Below, piece by piece: positions 1 to 9,142 of a DNA stretch of 47,311 nt. This DNA comes from Acidithiobacillus montserratensis (GTDB taxonomy: Bacteria > Pseudomonadota > Gammaproteobacteria > Acidithiobacillales > Acidithiobacillaceae): assembly GCF_018853465.1 (NCBI RefSeq), contig NZ_JABBOU010000093.1:1-47311 (forward strand), in the 5' to 3' direction. Numbering within the stretch: the first letter of the stretch is position 1; each line of letters begins with the position of its first letter. The translations under genes were made by a program, and so were the position numbers. The notes below the pieces were generated by a model, which had not been told where the DNA came from, made no database searches, and worked only from the letters and a program-made list of their open reading frames with translations.

Positions 1-367
1 ACCCAAAATCGCCTGAAAATGCCGCATTTCCACCAACTATAGTCCCTTCAAACCACCATTAAAATCAGTGGCGAAAACCTCTGCTACTATATCCGGCGAG
101 CTTGACGGAGCCCTGGCCAGGGGATGTAGTTGGGAATTATTTTTGCTTCGCTGCTCGTAAATATGAAATGTGCCAGGCTACCAATAAAAAACCATATAAA
201 TACGAAGCTCAAGATTATCTTTTTCACCAATACTCCCTGTTTTGGTAGTTTCTTTCAGGCCAGCTAGTCATATTTCTGTCATGGCAATGAATACGGAGGA
301 TATGCTGACCTGGATGCAAAAAATTCTGCTGCATCCGTCTGCGCAAAAAAACCGTATTCATCTAGGT

Positions 368-383
368 GGAGGCGGTTGCCTCC
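368..383. other. Hairpin upstream of the hemoglobin gene
   Basis: A perfect 6-bp inverted repeat (GGAGGC, loop GGTT, GCCTCC) lies about 35 bases before the hemoglobin start. No T-run follows, so it is not a typical terminator. It could shape the 5' leader. I see no other feature in bases 1-367. Confidence 0.4.
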
Positions 384-418
384 TTGGTGAAACTGAAAAC
401 GATGTTAAGGAGAAGCTG

Positions 419-913
419 ATGAATTACATGAGATCAGGAATTGCAGTGGTGATGGCGGGATTGGCTGTGAGCCTCGTGGCTCCTTTGGCTGAAGCCGCTC
501 CGAGTGCTGCATCAGTGCAGCGGGCTGATATCAAAATGCCGATTCAAAATCATATTGATGCTTTTGGCGGCAAGTCCGGAGTTAAAGCGCTCATTAATAC
601 CTTTGTTGGTTATGTGGCGGCAGATCCCCATATCAATTATTATTTTGCCCATACCAACATCAAGGCCCTTAAATATAATCTGACACAACAGGTTTGCGAA
701 GTGGTTGGTGGACCCTGTTCCTACACTGGCCCGACCATGACTGCGGCACACAAGGGTTTGCATGTAACCACAGCAGCATTCAATTATTTGGCACAGGATA
801 TGATCAAGGCGATGGATCAGCGGGATATTGCCAAACCAGCGCAGAACTATCTTTTGGCGCAACTGGCAGCCATGGAACCACAAATTGTTACGGCCAATGG
901 CCCATTGGGTTAA
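419..913 (+). CDS. Secreted group 1 truncated hemoglobin
   Basis: Predicted 164-residue protein. Residues 1-28 look like a Sec signal peptide (MNYMRSG, a hydrophobic stretch, then AEAAPSA as a likely cleavage region), which would place the globin in the periplasm. The remainder reads as a bacterial truncated (2-on-2) globin, from the DAFGGKSGVKALI segment through FVGYVAADPHINYYFAHTN to the AHKGLHVTTAAFNYLAQDM helix. Such globins bind heme and handle O2 or NO. The ATG at 419 was chosen over upstream in-frame ATGs because AAGGAG (407-412) sits at good spacing and the signal peptide begins there. It is followed 83 bp later by a lipoprotein hydrolase. An exported truncated hemoglobin is less common than a cytoplasmic one. 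The ligand function is inferred from family only. Confidence 0.8.
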   Translation: MNYMRSGIAVVMAGLAVSLVAPLAEAAPSAASVQRADIKMPIQNHIDAFGGKSGVKALINTFVGYVAADPHINYYFAHTNIKALKYNLTQQVCEVVGGPCSYTGPTMTAAHKGLHVTTAAFNYLAQDMIKAMDQRDIAKPAQNYLLAQLAAMEPQIVTANGPLG

Positions 914-996
914 TCTACGCGAGATTGGTTATTCGTTCAGGTTCTAATGACCGGGTTTACGTTTAATTTTTCGGTATTTTCTGTGGATGACCAATC

Positions 997-1899
997 ATGT
1001 CCTTAGCTGTGAGAATGAGCAAATTATTCATTGCCGGGGTGACGGGCGTTCTTTCCGCCTGTTCTCCGCTGCAAATGATCAATCGTCTTACCCCAACCAA
1101 TACCTATAAGGTCACTCAGGATATTCGTTATCAGCATCAGGCACGCGGGCATCTGGATGTATATGCACCTGTACCCAAGGATGGTTATCCTGAACCGGCG
1201 GGAGGTTACCCTGTGGTGCTGTTTATTTACGGTGGTGCCTGGGATAGTGGCAGCAGGCAAGAATATAAGTTTGTCGGGGAAGCCTTGGCCGCCCGTGGTT
1301 TGGTGGTGGTCATACCCAATTATCGCCTTTATCCACAGGTACGTTATCCTGCCTTTTTAAGGGATAATGCTCGTGCGGTAGCCTGGACTTATCGGCACAT
1401 TGCCGCTTTTGGCGGCAATATCCGGGATTTTTATATCATGGGCCATAGTGCGGGGGGCTATAATGCCGCCATGTTGGTGATGGATCCGCGCTGGCTGCAG
1501 GCTGTAGGACTCAAGCCGGATATTTTTAGTGGCTGGATAGGATTGGCGGGCCCCTACAATTTTTATCCAATTACTTACAAGCCAGTTCGCCCCATTTTTT
1601 TCTATCCGGATTATCCCCCCAATAGTATGCCTGTTGATTTTGCCAATAATGCGGATATCCCCAGAACTTTTCTAGGGGCTGCAGTTCATGACAATTTGGT
1701 GAACCCAAAAGTGAACACCGAAGTATTGGCGGCCATGTTAAAAAAAGCGGGGGTCACTGTCGAGTTGAAAATGTATCGCGGAGTAAACCACGAAACCTTG
1801 ATTGGTGCTTTTGCCAAGCCGTTACGCTGGATGGCCCCGGTGCTGGATGATGTGGTGGCTTTCATCAAGGAGGGTCATGATCAGCGCATTCATCAATAA
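997..1899 (+). CDS. Lipoprotein alpha/beta hydrolase (esterase/lipase-like)
   Basis: Predicted 300-residue protein of the alpha/beta hydrolase fold, close to the BD-FAE/carboxylesterase group. The N-terminus (basic MSLAVRMSK, hydrophobic stretch, then LSAC) is a lipobox, with the Cys near residue 22 as acylation site, so it is likely membrane-anchored. Visible motifs are the oxyanion segment IYGGAWDSGS, the nucleophile elbow GHSAGG, and a late Asp (AAVHDN) and His (GVNHE) fitting the Ser-Asp-His triad. The substrate is unknown; such enzymes hydrolyse small esters. An alternative ATG at 1015 would also keep the lipobox. The gene ends just before a bidirectional terminator and converges with the next gene. 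Confidence 0.8.
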   Translation: MSLAVRMSKLFIAGVTGVLSACSPLQMINRLTPTNTYKVTQDIRYQHQARGHLDVYAPVPKDGYPEPAGGYPVVLFIYGGAWDSGSRQEYKFVGEALAARGLVVVIPNYRLYPQVRYPAFLRDNARAVAWTYRHIAAFGGNIRDFYIMGHSAGGYNAAMLVMDPRWLQAVGLKPDIFSGWIGLAGPYNFYPITYKPVRPIFFYPDYPPNSMPVDFANNADIPRTFLGAAVHDNLVNPKVNTEVLAAMLKKAGVTVELKMYRGVNHETLIGAFAKPLRWMAPVLDDVVAFIKEGHDQRIHQ

Positions 1900-1904
1900 C
1901 TATT

Positions 1905-1939
1905 AAAAAGCCCCGGTCCTCAAGGAGGCCGGGGCTTTT
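1905..1939. terminator. Bidirectional rho-independent terminator
   Basis: A strong GC stem (GCCCCGG ... CCGGGGC) flanked by an A-run on the left and a T-run on the right lies between two convergent genes. It can end transcription of the hydrolase (+) and of the repeat protein (-). Confidence 0.85.
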
Positions 1940-1962
1940 ATGCAGCCAGAATAAGAGAATGC

Positions 1963-3666
1963 TTAGCTGGCTTTCAGGGACTTCATGAAAATTGTCGCAA
2001 AACGGATGAAGAACTTGAGCAGGTACTGGGTGTCCTTGGCGAAGACAATTTTCATCAGGCCAAAAATACCGCCGCCCTTGTTGGCTTCGTTCTGCATTTC
2101 GGTTTTGGTCAGCTCCAGGGCCCTGACGGCCTTGTCCACGCCACCGGCAAATACGGCGTCTGAAGGGATCATGGGGACAACTTTGCTCATGACCATATTG
2201 ATCTTGCCCACCAGGCCGGCCTTCTGCAGATTGCCCACCAGAGCAAAAACCTCAGGTAGCATATCCACCAGATGGGCATCGTGCAGACCCTGGACAATGC
2301 CCTTGATACGGTGATTGATGCTTTCAGCATCCCCCTTGAGGGCTTTGGTGCCAATCTGGGCAATTTCCATCCAGACCAGGGCGCCCTGACTGATGGTGCT
2401 GCCAATATGCTGAATGGTGCCGTCATGCCACAATTCGGCGATGAAGTCGGCGCCGGTGCCAAAGGCGATATTGAGATCCCCGCGCGGGGTGAGGATATCT
2501 TCGAGGCGGATGCCCTTGGCTTCCAGAGCCTTGGCGGCAGACTGCAAAGAGCCGCCGACGGTTTCAGCCATTTTCAGGAGACCACCCACACGATCGGCCA
2601 GACTGTCAGCATCTCCCTGAGCCAGATTTTTGGCGCGCATGGCAATTTTCAGCCATTTTTCGGCTTCTTCGGCCAGATCATCCAGTTTGTCGGGCAGATC
2701 CATATCGTTGATGATGCCCTTTACCGCGCCGATGCCATCCTTGCCCGCCTGCACAAAGAAGCCGGCGCTGGCGGCGTAACCGGCCAGATGCTCGACCTGA
2801 TCCAAAAGCCCTTCAACGCGAGTGACCATATCTACGGAGCCATCCCCCTGGGTAAGCTTCTTGACCCGCATGGCGACCTGCATCCAGCGATTACCGCCGG
2901 AACCGATGCTGGCCAGAGCGTTGCCCATATTGGCGCTTTCCAAAACTTCCGGCATGGTGTCGCGCAGGGTGCCGATAGCAATATTCATCTGCCCACCGAG
3001 AATCTCGGCCATGTCGAGCATGCCGCTCAGGCGGGTTTGCAGATCGGGGGCATCGCCCTGAATGAGACGCTGGGCGCGTTTGGCCATCTGGATCCACTGA
3101 TCGGCCATTTCCTGGATTTCGTCGAGGCGATCAGGCAAATCCAGTTGCCCCACCATGTTGCCGACTACGCCCACGCCCTGCTTGGCGCTTTCCATCCAGT
3201 ACTGAATGGTGGTCGTGCTGCTGTGGATTTTCTGCACCATTTCTTCGGGATTTTCGCCGATGATTGGACATTTCAGCTCGGCACTGAGGGCGGCCATGGA
3301 TGCGAAAAAACCCGAGCGCTGCAGATTGCCAAGCAGTTGCAGGACTTCTTTCAGGGTTTTGTCGAGTTCAGCTTTCTGGGCATCGTTGATGAGGGCACGG
3401 AGGCGATCCAGAGGTTCTTCATCAGAGTTACCCTTGACGAAAGACTGCAGGGATTCGGAGATGCCCTGGAGTTTTTCCATGTAGGGCTGCATGGTTTCCA
3501 TCAGCTTGTCGGTGTCGATAGCCTGGGGGAGTTCATTGAGAACATCGCGGAGCATCTGCAGCATATCCTGGACCTGCAGGGCGGCATCGCCGACTTTTCC
3601 GAGCCCTTCCCACTGGCGTTCATTGAGACTTACTACTGCTGCTGGTACTGTATTCGCGTTGGCCAT
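1963..3666 (-). CDS. Helical-repeat protein with DUF1641-like C-terminus
   Basis: Predicted 567-residue, mostly helical soluble protein without signal peptide or obvious membrane segments. It contains four internal repeats, at about residues 191-222, 261-292, 338-369 and 432-462. Each has the pattern W-hydrophobic-x-x-A followed by a GDA/GDG turn, then an Arg and an amphipathic helix (for example RAQRLIQGD, RVKKLTQGD, RAKNLAQGD, GTKALKGD). The C-terminal end (GGGIFGLMKIVFAKDTQYLLKFF) resembles the conserved end of DUF1641 proteins, which in sulfur oxidisers often sit near sulfide:quinone reductase genes; none is visible here. A GGGAG-type ribosome site precedes the ATG. Function is unknown. 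A scaffold or partner of a redox enzyme is inference only. Confidence 0.7.
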   Translation of the reverse strand: MANANTVPAAVVSLNERQWEGLGKVGDAALQVQDMLQMLRDVLNELPQAIDTDKLMETMQPYMEKLQGISESLQSFVKGNSDEEPLDRLRALINDAQKAELDKTLKEVLQLLGNLQRSGFFASMAALSAELKCPIIGENPEEMVQKIHSSTTTIQYWMESAKQGVGVVGNMVGQLDLPDRLDEIQEMADQWIQMAKRAQRLIQGDAPDLQTRLSGMLDMAEILGGQMNIAIGTLRDTMPEVLESANMGNALASIGSGGNRWMQVAMRVKKLTQGDGSVDMVTRVEGLLDQVEHLAGYAASAGFFVQAGKDGIGAVKGIINDMDLPDKLDDLAEEAEKWLKIAMRAKNLAQGDADSLADRVGGLLKMAETVGGSLQSAAKALEAKGIRLEDILTPRGDLNIAFGTGADFIAELWHDGTIQHIGSTISQGALVWMEIAQIGTKALKGDAESINHRIKGIVQGLHDAHLVDMLPEVFALVGNLQKAGLVGKINMVMSKVVPMIPSDAVFAGGVDKAVRALELTKTEMQNEANKGGGIFGLMKIVFAKDTQYLLKFFIRFATIFMKSLKAS

Positions 3667-3715
3667 GATGCGCTGATCTCCCGCTGAAATAATGCTGCGA
3701 TAAGTGCTTTTAATG

Positions 3716-3737
3716 TAAACAAAGCAGGCTTTGTTTA
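3716..3737. promoter_or_regulatory. 22-bp inverted repeat between divergent genes
   Basis: TAAACAAAG and CTTTGTTTA form a perfect 9-bp inverted repeat with a 4-base loop (CAGG), about 50 bp upstream of the leftward repeat-protein gene. It could be an operator or a leader hairpin. No partner regulator is visible. Confidence 0.45.
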
Positions 3738-3829
3738 AGACTTGCCTTATTTACCACAAAAAAAGGTTCTTTCCTACCCACGACAATGGGTCCTATGATC
3801 GTCAACCAGACATTGGCAGGCTAATTATT

Positions 3830-4276
3830 ATGCTTTATGGCAGTAAACGAGAAACATATCGGCAAGTATTTCTCGACAGTTGGCGGGCTTTTCGCGCCGG
3901 CCGACCCCTGGAGGGCGTCCAGACCCGCATTGTCGGGATCATCCTCGAACATCCGGAATATCAGTCCTTGCTCGAAGATGCCGAGCGCGGACTGGAGCTG
4001 GATTTTCCCCCGGAGCAGGGCCAGAGTAATCCCTTCCTGCACATGTCCCTGCATCTGGGCCTGGAGGAAATGTTGGCAATGCAGCAACCACAGGGTATCG
4101 TGCCCCTTTACGCCCTGGCCTGTGAAAAACGCGGTAAAGTCGATGCCGAGCATTTGTTTGTCGATTGCCTCGGTGAAATGATGTGGCAGGCGCAGCGGCA
4201 GGGAGCATCACCAGATATGGCTGCCATGCTCGCCTGTGTACGGCGCGGGCTTGGCTTGCCTGATCTGGCAGAGTGA
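3830..4276 (+). CDS. DUF1841 family protein
   Basis: Predicted 148-residue soluble protein. It matches the conserved DUF1841 pattern: an N-terminal R-x-x-x-x-F-x-x-x-W-x-x-x-R-x-G-x-P block (RQVFLDSWRAFRAGRPLEG), then ILEHPEYQSLLED, GQSNPFLHMSLHLGLEE and a C-terminal CLGEMMWQAQR. Function of this proteobacterial family is not established. The ATG at 3830 gives the usual family length; a longer in-frame start at 3731 would add 33 residues without family similarity. It is the first of a rightward set with oligoendopeptidase F and fumarase. Confidence 0.8.
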   Translation: MLYGSKRETYRQVFLDSWRAFRAGRPLEGVQTRIVGIILEHPEYQSLLEDAERGLELDFPPEQGQSNPFLHMSLHLGLEEMLAMQQPQGIVPLYALACEKRGKVDAEHLFVDCLGEMMWQAQRQGASPDMAAMLACVRRGLGLPDLAE

Positions 4277-4320
4277 TCATTAACTGAGCGTGCTCTAATG
4301 GGCATGGTGGAGAAAAATTC

Positions 4321-6108
4321 ATGGTAAAACAGGTGATGACAGGTGCGGAAAACATTCACTGGCACTTACAGGATCTGTACACAGGAATGGACGATCCTCA
4401 GATCGAAGCAGACATGCGCTGGGCCAACACTGAAGCCGAAAATTTTGCCCGCCGGTATCGTCCGGGTCTGGACGATCTGGATGCTGCTGAATTGGCCGTT
4501 GCCATGCAGAAACTGGAGGCCATTCGCCAGCGGCTTGGTCGGGTAGGGGCTTTTCGTTATTTGAGTTACGTGACCCATGCCGATCAGCCCGGCTATGGTG
4601 CCGCCTTGCAGGCTTATGAAGAAGCCGCCACAAGCATCAACAATCAATTGATATTTTTTGATATTGCCTGGAATGCAGTGGATGATGCCCGAGCGGAAGC
4701 ATGGTTACAGGACCCGGCGTTGGCGACCTGGGCGCATTTGCTGCGTAACTGGCGCAAATACCGGAATCATCTGCGCAGTGAGAGTGAAGAGCAGATTCTT
4801 TCGGAAAAACGGGTTACCGGTCGGGCGCTCTGGGAACGTCTCTTTGATGAAACCTTGACGGAAATGCGCTTCCAGTTGCGGGGCAAGGCCATGACCGAAC
4901 AAGAAGTCCTGACCTTGCTTTCCAATCCCGACCGGTCACTGCGCCATGACGCGGCGGAGTCCTTGAGTACCGGGCTGGAAAGCCGTCTGCATACCCTGAC
5001 CACCTGCTTCAATGCGATTCTGGCGGACAAAGCTCTGGATGACCGGCTGCGGGCTTATCCCCACTGGCTGAGCGAGCGGAATCTCAGCAATGAGATTTCC
5101 GACAACATGGTGGAGGCCCTGGAGGCGGCGGTAGTCTCCCGCTATTCCCTGGTAGCCCGTTATTATCGGCTCAAGGCCAAATTGCTGCGAGTGTCGCCCC
5201 TCATGGACTATGACCGCTACGCACCGATTTCCAGCGAAGCCCGGCGCTATGACTGGGCGGAATGTCAGCGCATTGTGCTGGCGGCAGTGCATGATTTTTC
5301 TCCCGAGTTGGGCGCCATCGGTCAACGCTTCTTTGCTGAGCACTGGATTGATGCAGCACTGGCTCCCGGCAAGCGCGGCGGGGCTTTCGCCCATCCGGTT
5401 ACCCCCGACGTGCATCCTTATCTGATGGTGAACTATACCGGTACGGTGCGCGATGTGATGACCGTCGCCCACGAGCTAGGGCATGGTATCCACCAGTATC
5501 TGGCCCGGGAGCAGGGCTATCTGAATGCCGATACCCCCCTGACCACGGCGGAAACGGCTTCGGTGTTCGGGGAAATGCTGACTTTTGAGCGGCTGATGCG
5601 CGAGGAGCAGGACCCGCAGCAACGCCTGACCCTGCTCTGTGGCAAAATCGAAGATACTTTCGCCACCGTATTCCGGCAGATGGCCATGCACCGCTTCGAA
5701 GTGGTGATGCATCAGGCCCGGCGTACGGAAGGGGAATTGAGCAAGGAACGTCTGGCCGAATTGTGGATGCAAACCCAGACCGAGCAGTTTGCCGATAGTA
5801 TCCAGTTCAGTCCCGGATACCGCTGGTGGTGGAGTTATATTCCCCATTTCATCGGTTCGCCGGGTTATGTGTATGCCTATGCTTTCGGGGAGTTGCTGAC
5901 CCTGGCGCTGATTCAGCGTTATCGGGATAATCCCGCCGGTTTCGTGCCCGGTTATATCGCTATGCTCAAGCTGGGCGGCAGCAAGGCGCCCGCCGAGGTG
6001 GTCGCGGAAACCGGGGTCGATCTGGACAGTCCTCAGCTATGGTCACAGGCCCTGGATTATCTGGCCAGTCTGGTGGATGAGGCGGAAGCCCTGGCTGGAG
6101 CACGCTGA
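4321..6108 (+). CDS. pepF: Oligoendopeptidase F, M3 family zinc metallopeptidase
   Basis: Predicted 595-residue cytosolic peptidase that cleaves short peptides. The zinc site is clear: HELGH at about residues 384-388 gives two His ligands and the catalytic Glu, and the third ligand is Glu411 in AETASVFGE. The long helical N-terminal half is typical of the PepF branch. The length fits the family (about 600). A GGAG ribosome site (about 4309) supports the ATG at 4321; the ATG at 4336 is an alternative. Only 3 bases separate it from fumC, so the two are probably cotranscribed. Confidence 0.92.
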   Translation: MVKQVMTGAENIHWHLQDLYTGMDDPQIEADMRWANTEAENFARRYRPGLDDLDAAELAVAMQKLEAIRQRLGRVGAFRYLSYVTHADQPGYGAALQAYEEAATSINNQLIFFDIAWNAVDDARAEAWLQDPALATWAHLLRNWRKYRNHLRSESEEQILSEKRVTGRALWERLFDETLTEMRFQLRGKAMTEQEVLTLLSNPDRSLRHDAAESLSTGLESRLHTLTTCFNAILADKALDDRLRAYPHWLSERNLSNEISDNMVEALEAAVVSRYSLVARYYRLKAKLLRVSPLMDYDRYAPISSEARRYDWAECQRIVLAAVHDFSPELGAIGQRFFAEHWIDAALAPGKRGGAFAHPVTPDVHPYLMVNYTGTVRDVMTVAHELGHGIHQYLAREQGYLNADTPLTTAETASVFGEMLTFERLMREEQDPQQRLTLLCGKIEDTFATVFRQMAMHRFEVVMHQARRTEGELSKERLAELWMQTQTEQFADSIQFSPGYRWWWSYIPHFIGSPGYVYAYAFGELLTLALIQRYRDNPAGFVPGYIAMLKLGGSKAPAEVVAETGVDLDSPQLWSQALDYLASLVDEAEALAGAR

Positions 6109-6111
6109 ATC

Positions 6112-7485
6112 ATGCGTCAGGAAAAAGACAGCATGGGTCTGGTGGAGGTGGCGGATACGGCGCTGTGGGGCGCGCAAACCCAGCGCTCCCTGCAGTATTT
6201 TGCCATTGGTAGTGAACAGATGCCGCTGGCGCTGATGCATGCCCTGGTCCGCATCAAGCGCGCTGCCGCCCGGGTCAACAGTGAACTGGGTCTTTTGTCC
6301 GATGATCTCGCCCGGCACATCGAGGCCGCCGCCAGCGAAATGCTCGATGGCCGCTGGGATGATCAATTCCCCTTGCATGTCTGGCAGACTGGCAGCGGTA
6401 CCCAGAGCAACATGAACGTGAATGAAGTCATCGCCAATCGTGCCAATGAATTGGTCGGTCAGCCCCGGGGCAGCAAATCACCGGTGCATCCCAATGACCA
6501 TGTGAATCTCGGGCAGTCATCCAATGACACTTTCCCGGCGGCCATGCATATGGCGGCGGCCCTGGCGGTGCATCAGCAGTTGTTGCCGGCACTGGTAGAT
6601 ATGGAAGAGCGGCTGGCCGAAAAAAGTCGGGCTTTCGCCGCCATCATCAAGGTGGGGCGCACCCATCTCATGGATGCCGTTCCCCTCACCCTGGGGCAGG
6701 AGTTTTCCGGCTATCAGGCCCAGGTGCAGATGGGTATTCAGGCGCTGGAGCAGGCATTGCCGGCGCTCTATGGCCTGGCTCTGGGGGCTACCGCCGTAGG
6801 TACCGGGCTGAACTGTCATCCTGACTTTGCGCAACGGGTTTGCGCCCGACTGCACGCTGAGCTGGGCTTGCCCTTTCATCCGGCGGGCAATTTTTTTGCG
6901 GCCCTGGCTGGTCATGAAGCCCTCCAGCAGCTGAGCAGCAGTCTGCGCCTGACAGCCATGTCCTTGCTGAAAATAGCCAATGATATTCGCTGGATGGCTT
7001 CTGGTCCCCGGGCTGGTCTGGGGGAGTTGCGACTTCCTGAAAATGAGCCGGGCTCTTCTATCATGCCCGGCAAGGTCAACCCGACCCAGGCCGAGGCGCT
7101 GACCATGGTTTGCGTCCAGGTTTTTGGCAATGATGCGGCCATCGCCTTTGCCGCATCCCAGGGCAATTTTGAGCTGAATGTTTACAAGCCACTGATTATT
7201 TATAATGTGTTGCAATCTGTTCAGTTATTGGCAGATGCGGCCCGCTCATTCACTGAACATTGCCTACAAGGCTTGGAGCCAGTGGCAGAGCGTCTGCAGG
7301 AAAACATGGAAAAATCCCTGATGCTGGTGACTTCCCTGACCCCGGTGATCGGTTACGAGCGGGCGGCGGCGGTCGCCCAGCACGCCCATCGGGCCCGCTG
7401 TACCCTGCGCGAGGCGGCCATCCATCTGGGCTATCTGAGTGGCGAGGCTTTCGATGCTCAGATGCGCCCCGAGGATATGCTCTAG
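6112..7485 (+). CDS. fumC: Fumarate hydratase, class II
   Basis: Predicted 457-residue enzyme for reversible hydration of fumarate to malate in the TCA cycle, iron-independent. The superfamily signature [10 protein letters not shown] lies at residues 314-323. [19 protein letters not shown] and [14 protein letters not shown] carry the substrate-site residues typical of fumarases rather than aspartases. The length is normal. It starts 3 bases after pepF. The 238-base gap after it shows no gene or convincing terminator. Confidence 0.95.
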   Translation: MRQEKDSMGLVEVADTALWGAQTQRSLQYFAIGSEQMPLALMHALVRIKRAAARVNSELGLLSDDLARHIEAAASEMLDGRWDDQFPLHVWQTGSGTQSNMNVNEVIANRANELVGQPRGSKSPVHPNDHVNLGQSSNDTFPAAMHMAAALAVHQQLLPALVDMEERLAEKSRAFAAIIKVGRTHLMDAVPLTLGQEFSGYQAQVQMGIQALEQALPALYGLALGATAVGTGLNCHPDFAQRVCARLHAELGLPFHPAGNFFAALAGHEALQQLSSSLRLTAMSLLKIANDIRWMASGPRAGLGELRLPENEPGSSIMPGKVNPTQAEALTMVCVQVFGNDAAIAFAASQGNFELNVYKPLIIYNVLQSVQLLADAARSFTEHCLQGLEPVAERLQENMEKSLMLVTSLTPVIGYERAAAVAQHAHRARCTLREAAIHLGYLSGEAFDAQMRPEDML

Positions 7486-7723
7486 GCTCTAAGCTCAGGG
7501 CCTTAGGTTCGGGCCGGGCTTGCTGCGCCTTGATCCCGGCCGCTGCCGTTGTGAAATGGGGAGCAGCCATTTGTCCCATGGCTATGAGTGTAGCGTTCTG
7601 GAGGCTGATCCTCGGATCATGTTATCCTTTGGTCCGGCTCATCCTTCCGGGACACTGTCTTGGACTCTGCCCCCGCCCCTTGGGGCCAATACAACTTTCA
7701 TGCCATGCAAGAGGATGTAGAAC

Positions 7724-8845
7724 ATGATCCTGATTCTAGAAGCAGATCTGGCGGAACAGTCCCCGGTTTTTCAACAGTTGCTGACCCGCCTCAAGGCCCT
7801 CCCTGATATCCAGTTCCGGATTCACCAGGAGCAGGGGGCGGAACAGTTGTTGAGCGAAATTTATCTGATTGGTCATACCAAGCAGTTGCGGGTGGAAGAC
7901 ATGGAGGCCCTGCCGGGGGTGAAGCAGGCCATTCGGGTTTCCCGCGAGTATCGCATGCTCGGCCGGCATTCCGGCGACCAGAGAGCGCAGGGTTTTGATT
8001 ATAATGGCGTGCATTTTGGTCAGGATAATCTCAATGTTTTTGCGGGACTTTGCGCGGTGGACACTCGCGAGCATGTCGAGCAGATGATGAAGGCTCTCCA
8101 GGACAATGGCCAGGTCTGCACGCGGATGGGCGCCTACAAGCCGCGCACCAGTCCCTATGCCTTCCAGGGCCACGGCAAAGCCTGTCTGCCTTATGTGTTT
8201 GAGCTGGCGGGCAAGTATGGAATACGCGTGATCGCCATGGAAATTCTCCATGAATCCCACATGGATGAAATTCGTGAAGCCCTGGAAAAAACCGGACACC
8301 CGACTGGGGTGATGCTGCAGATAGGCACCCGTAACACCCAGAATTTTGAGCTGCTCAAGGCGGTGGGTCGGCAGACCGAGTTCCCGGTGCTGCTCAAACG
8401 CGGTTTTGGTATCACTCTTGAGGAATCCCTCAATGCCGCCGAATATCTGGCCTCCGAAGGGAATACCAAGGTGGTGTTCGGGCTGCGTGGCATGAAAAGC
8501 AATCTGGGCGACCCGCACCGCAATTTCGTGGATTTTGCCCAGGTGCCGACGGTCAAGCGTCTCACCCGGATGCCGGTCTGCATTGATCCTTCCCACTCGG
8601 TGGGCAGTCGCGATGCCGGGCCTGACGGGATTCCGGAAGTTTTCCAGGTGACGGCGGAAGGTGTTGTGGCCGGTGCCAACATGATTCTGGTGGATTTCCA
8701 TCCTGATCCAGCCACCGCCCTGGTGGATGGTCCCCAGGCCTTGCTGCTCAAGGAACTCCCCTGGTTTCTGGAAGATGTCCGCCTGGCCCGGGAAACCTAC
8801 GAAGAACGGGTGCTGCTGGCCGCCGCCCAGGGGGTTGGGGAGTGA
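7724..8845 (+). CDS. 3-deoxy-7-phosphoheptulonate (DAHP) synthase, type I-beta
   Basis: Predicted 373-residue enzyme that condenses phosphoenolpyruvate and erythrose 4-phosphate, the first step of the shikimate pathway. An N-terminal ferredoxin-like regulatory domain (residues about 1-90) precedes the barrel. Recognisable barrel motifs are the KPRTSPYAFQG loop, the QIGTRNTQNFELLKAVG block, LLKRGFG and PVCIDPSHSVGSRD. This layout is the Thermotoga/Bacillus-like I-beta type rather than the E. coli AroFGH type, so no single gene letter is assigned. AGAGGATG precedes the ATG. Confidence 0.92.
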   Translation: MILILEADLAEQSPVFQQLLTRLKALPDIQFRIHQEQGAEQLLSEIYLIGHTKQLRVEDMEALPGVKQAIRVSREYRMLGRHSGDQRAQGFDYNGVHFGQDNLNVFAGLCAVDTREHVEQMMKALQDNGQVCTRMGAYKPRTSPYAFQGHGKACLPYVFELAGKYGIRVIAMEILHESHMDEIREALEKTGHPTGVMLQIGTRNTQNFELLKAVGRQTEFPVLLKRGFGITLEESLNAAEYLASEGNTKVVFGLRGMKSNLGDPHRNFVDFAQVPTVKRLTRMPVCIDPSHSVGSRDAGPDGIPEVFQVTAEGVVAGANMILVDFHPDPATALVDGPQALLLKELPWFLEDVRLARETYEERVLLAAAQGVGE

Positions 8846-8851
8846 GGGTAG

Positions 8852-8992
8852 GATACTGCCAAACTGTTCATCACCGGTCGCAGTCAAGCTGTTCGACTCC
8901 CGAAGGAATTCCGCCTTTACCTTAATGCTGGTCCTACGCCCGCCATCCCATGGGAACAGGTTCGAAGCAAATTATTCCCGAGTAAATCCTGA
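8852..8992 (+). pseudogene. Fused antitoxin relic: VapB N-terminus joined to addiction-module antitoxin C-terminus
   Basis: The frame reads DTAKLFITGRSQAVRLPKEF, the hallmark start of VapB antitoxins of the AbrB fold, but its initiation codon is missing: a TAG stop lies directly before. After about 28 residues it becomes AIPWEQVRSKLFPSK and stops, which looks like the C-terminal tail of a small addiction-module antitoxin usually paired with ParE. The stop TGA overlaps the ATG of the ParE relic (8990-8994), keeping the original antitoxin-toxin coupling. The read-out is two decayed modules joined end to end. Confidence 0.65.
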
Positions 8993-9117
8993 TGTTGGTC
9001 GTGCTCCGTCCAGAGGCGGAACAGGAGTTTCTGGAAGCGCAGGCTTGGTATGAATCAAAAGCGCTGTCGGGGGATGGGATGGTGATAAAGGCGGTGAGCT
9101 GCCCTATAATGGTATGA
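8992..9117 (+). pseudogene. Truncated ParE/RelE toxin relic
   Basis: A 41-codon frame begins MLVVLRPEAEQEFLEAQAWY, the standard first helix of ParE/RelE-type toxins, then runs into unrelated sequence and stops. Normal length is about 95-100 residues, so most of the toxin including its active surface is gone. It overlaps the preceding antitoxin tail by 3 bases. Its 3' end merges into the promoter region of the mazEF-type pair. Confidence 0.65.
9105..9110 (+). promoter_or_regulatory. Candidate -10 box of the mazEF-type operon
   Basis: A perfect TATAAT lies 32 bases before the antitoxin start. No good -35 box is seen. It is followed by GTATGATGTATGACGTATT, whose near-repeats could be an operator for autoregulation by the antitoxin. 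Confidence 0.4.
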
Positions 9118-9142
9118 TGTATGACGTATTAAAGAGGGTGCC

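Noticed and set aside
242..418. A longer start for the hemoglobin gene
   Set aside because: The added 59 residues have no globin similarity and would bury the signal peptide; the start at 419 has a good ribosome site.
2272..3687. A 471-codon open frame on the plus strand opposite the repeat protein
   Set aside because: It is the complement of a clear repeat-containing gene with its own ribosome site; the plus-strand reading shows no family motifs.
7260..7727. A 155-codon plus-strand frame overlapping the end of fumC
   Set aside because: Its first half is fumC in another frame and the rest has no motif or ribosome site.
7736..8887. A 383-codon minus-strand frame over the DAHP synthase
   Set aside because: The plus strand encodes an unmistakable DAHP synthase; the opposite frame is a by-product of its codon use.
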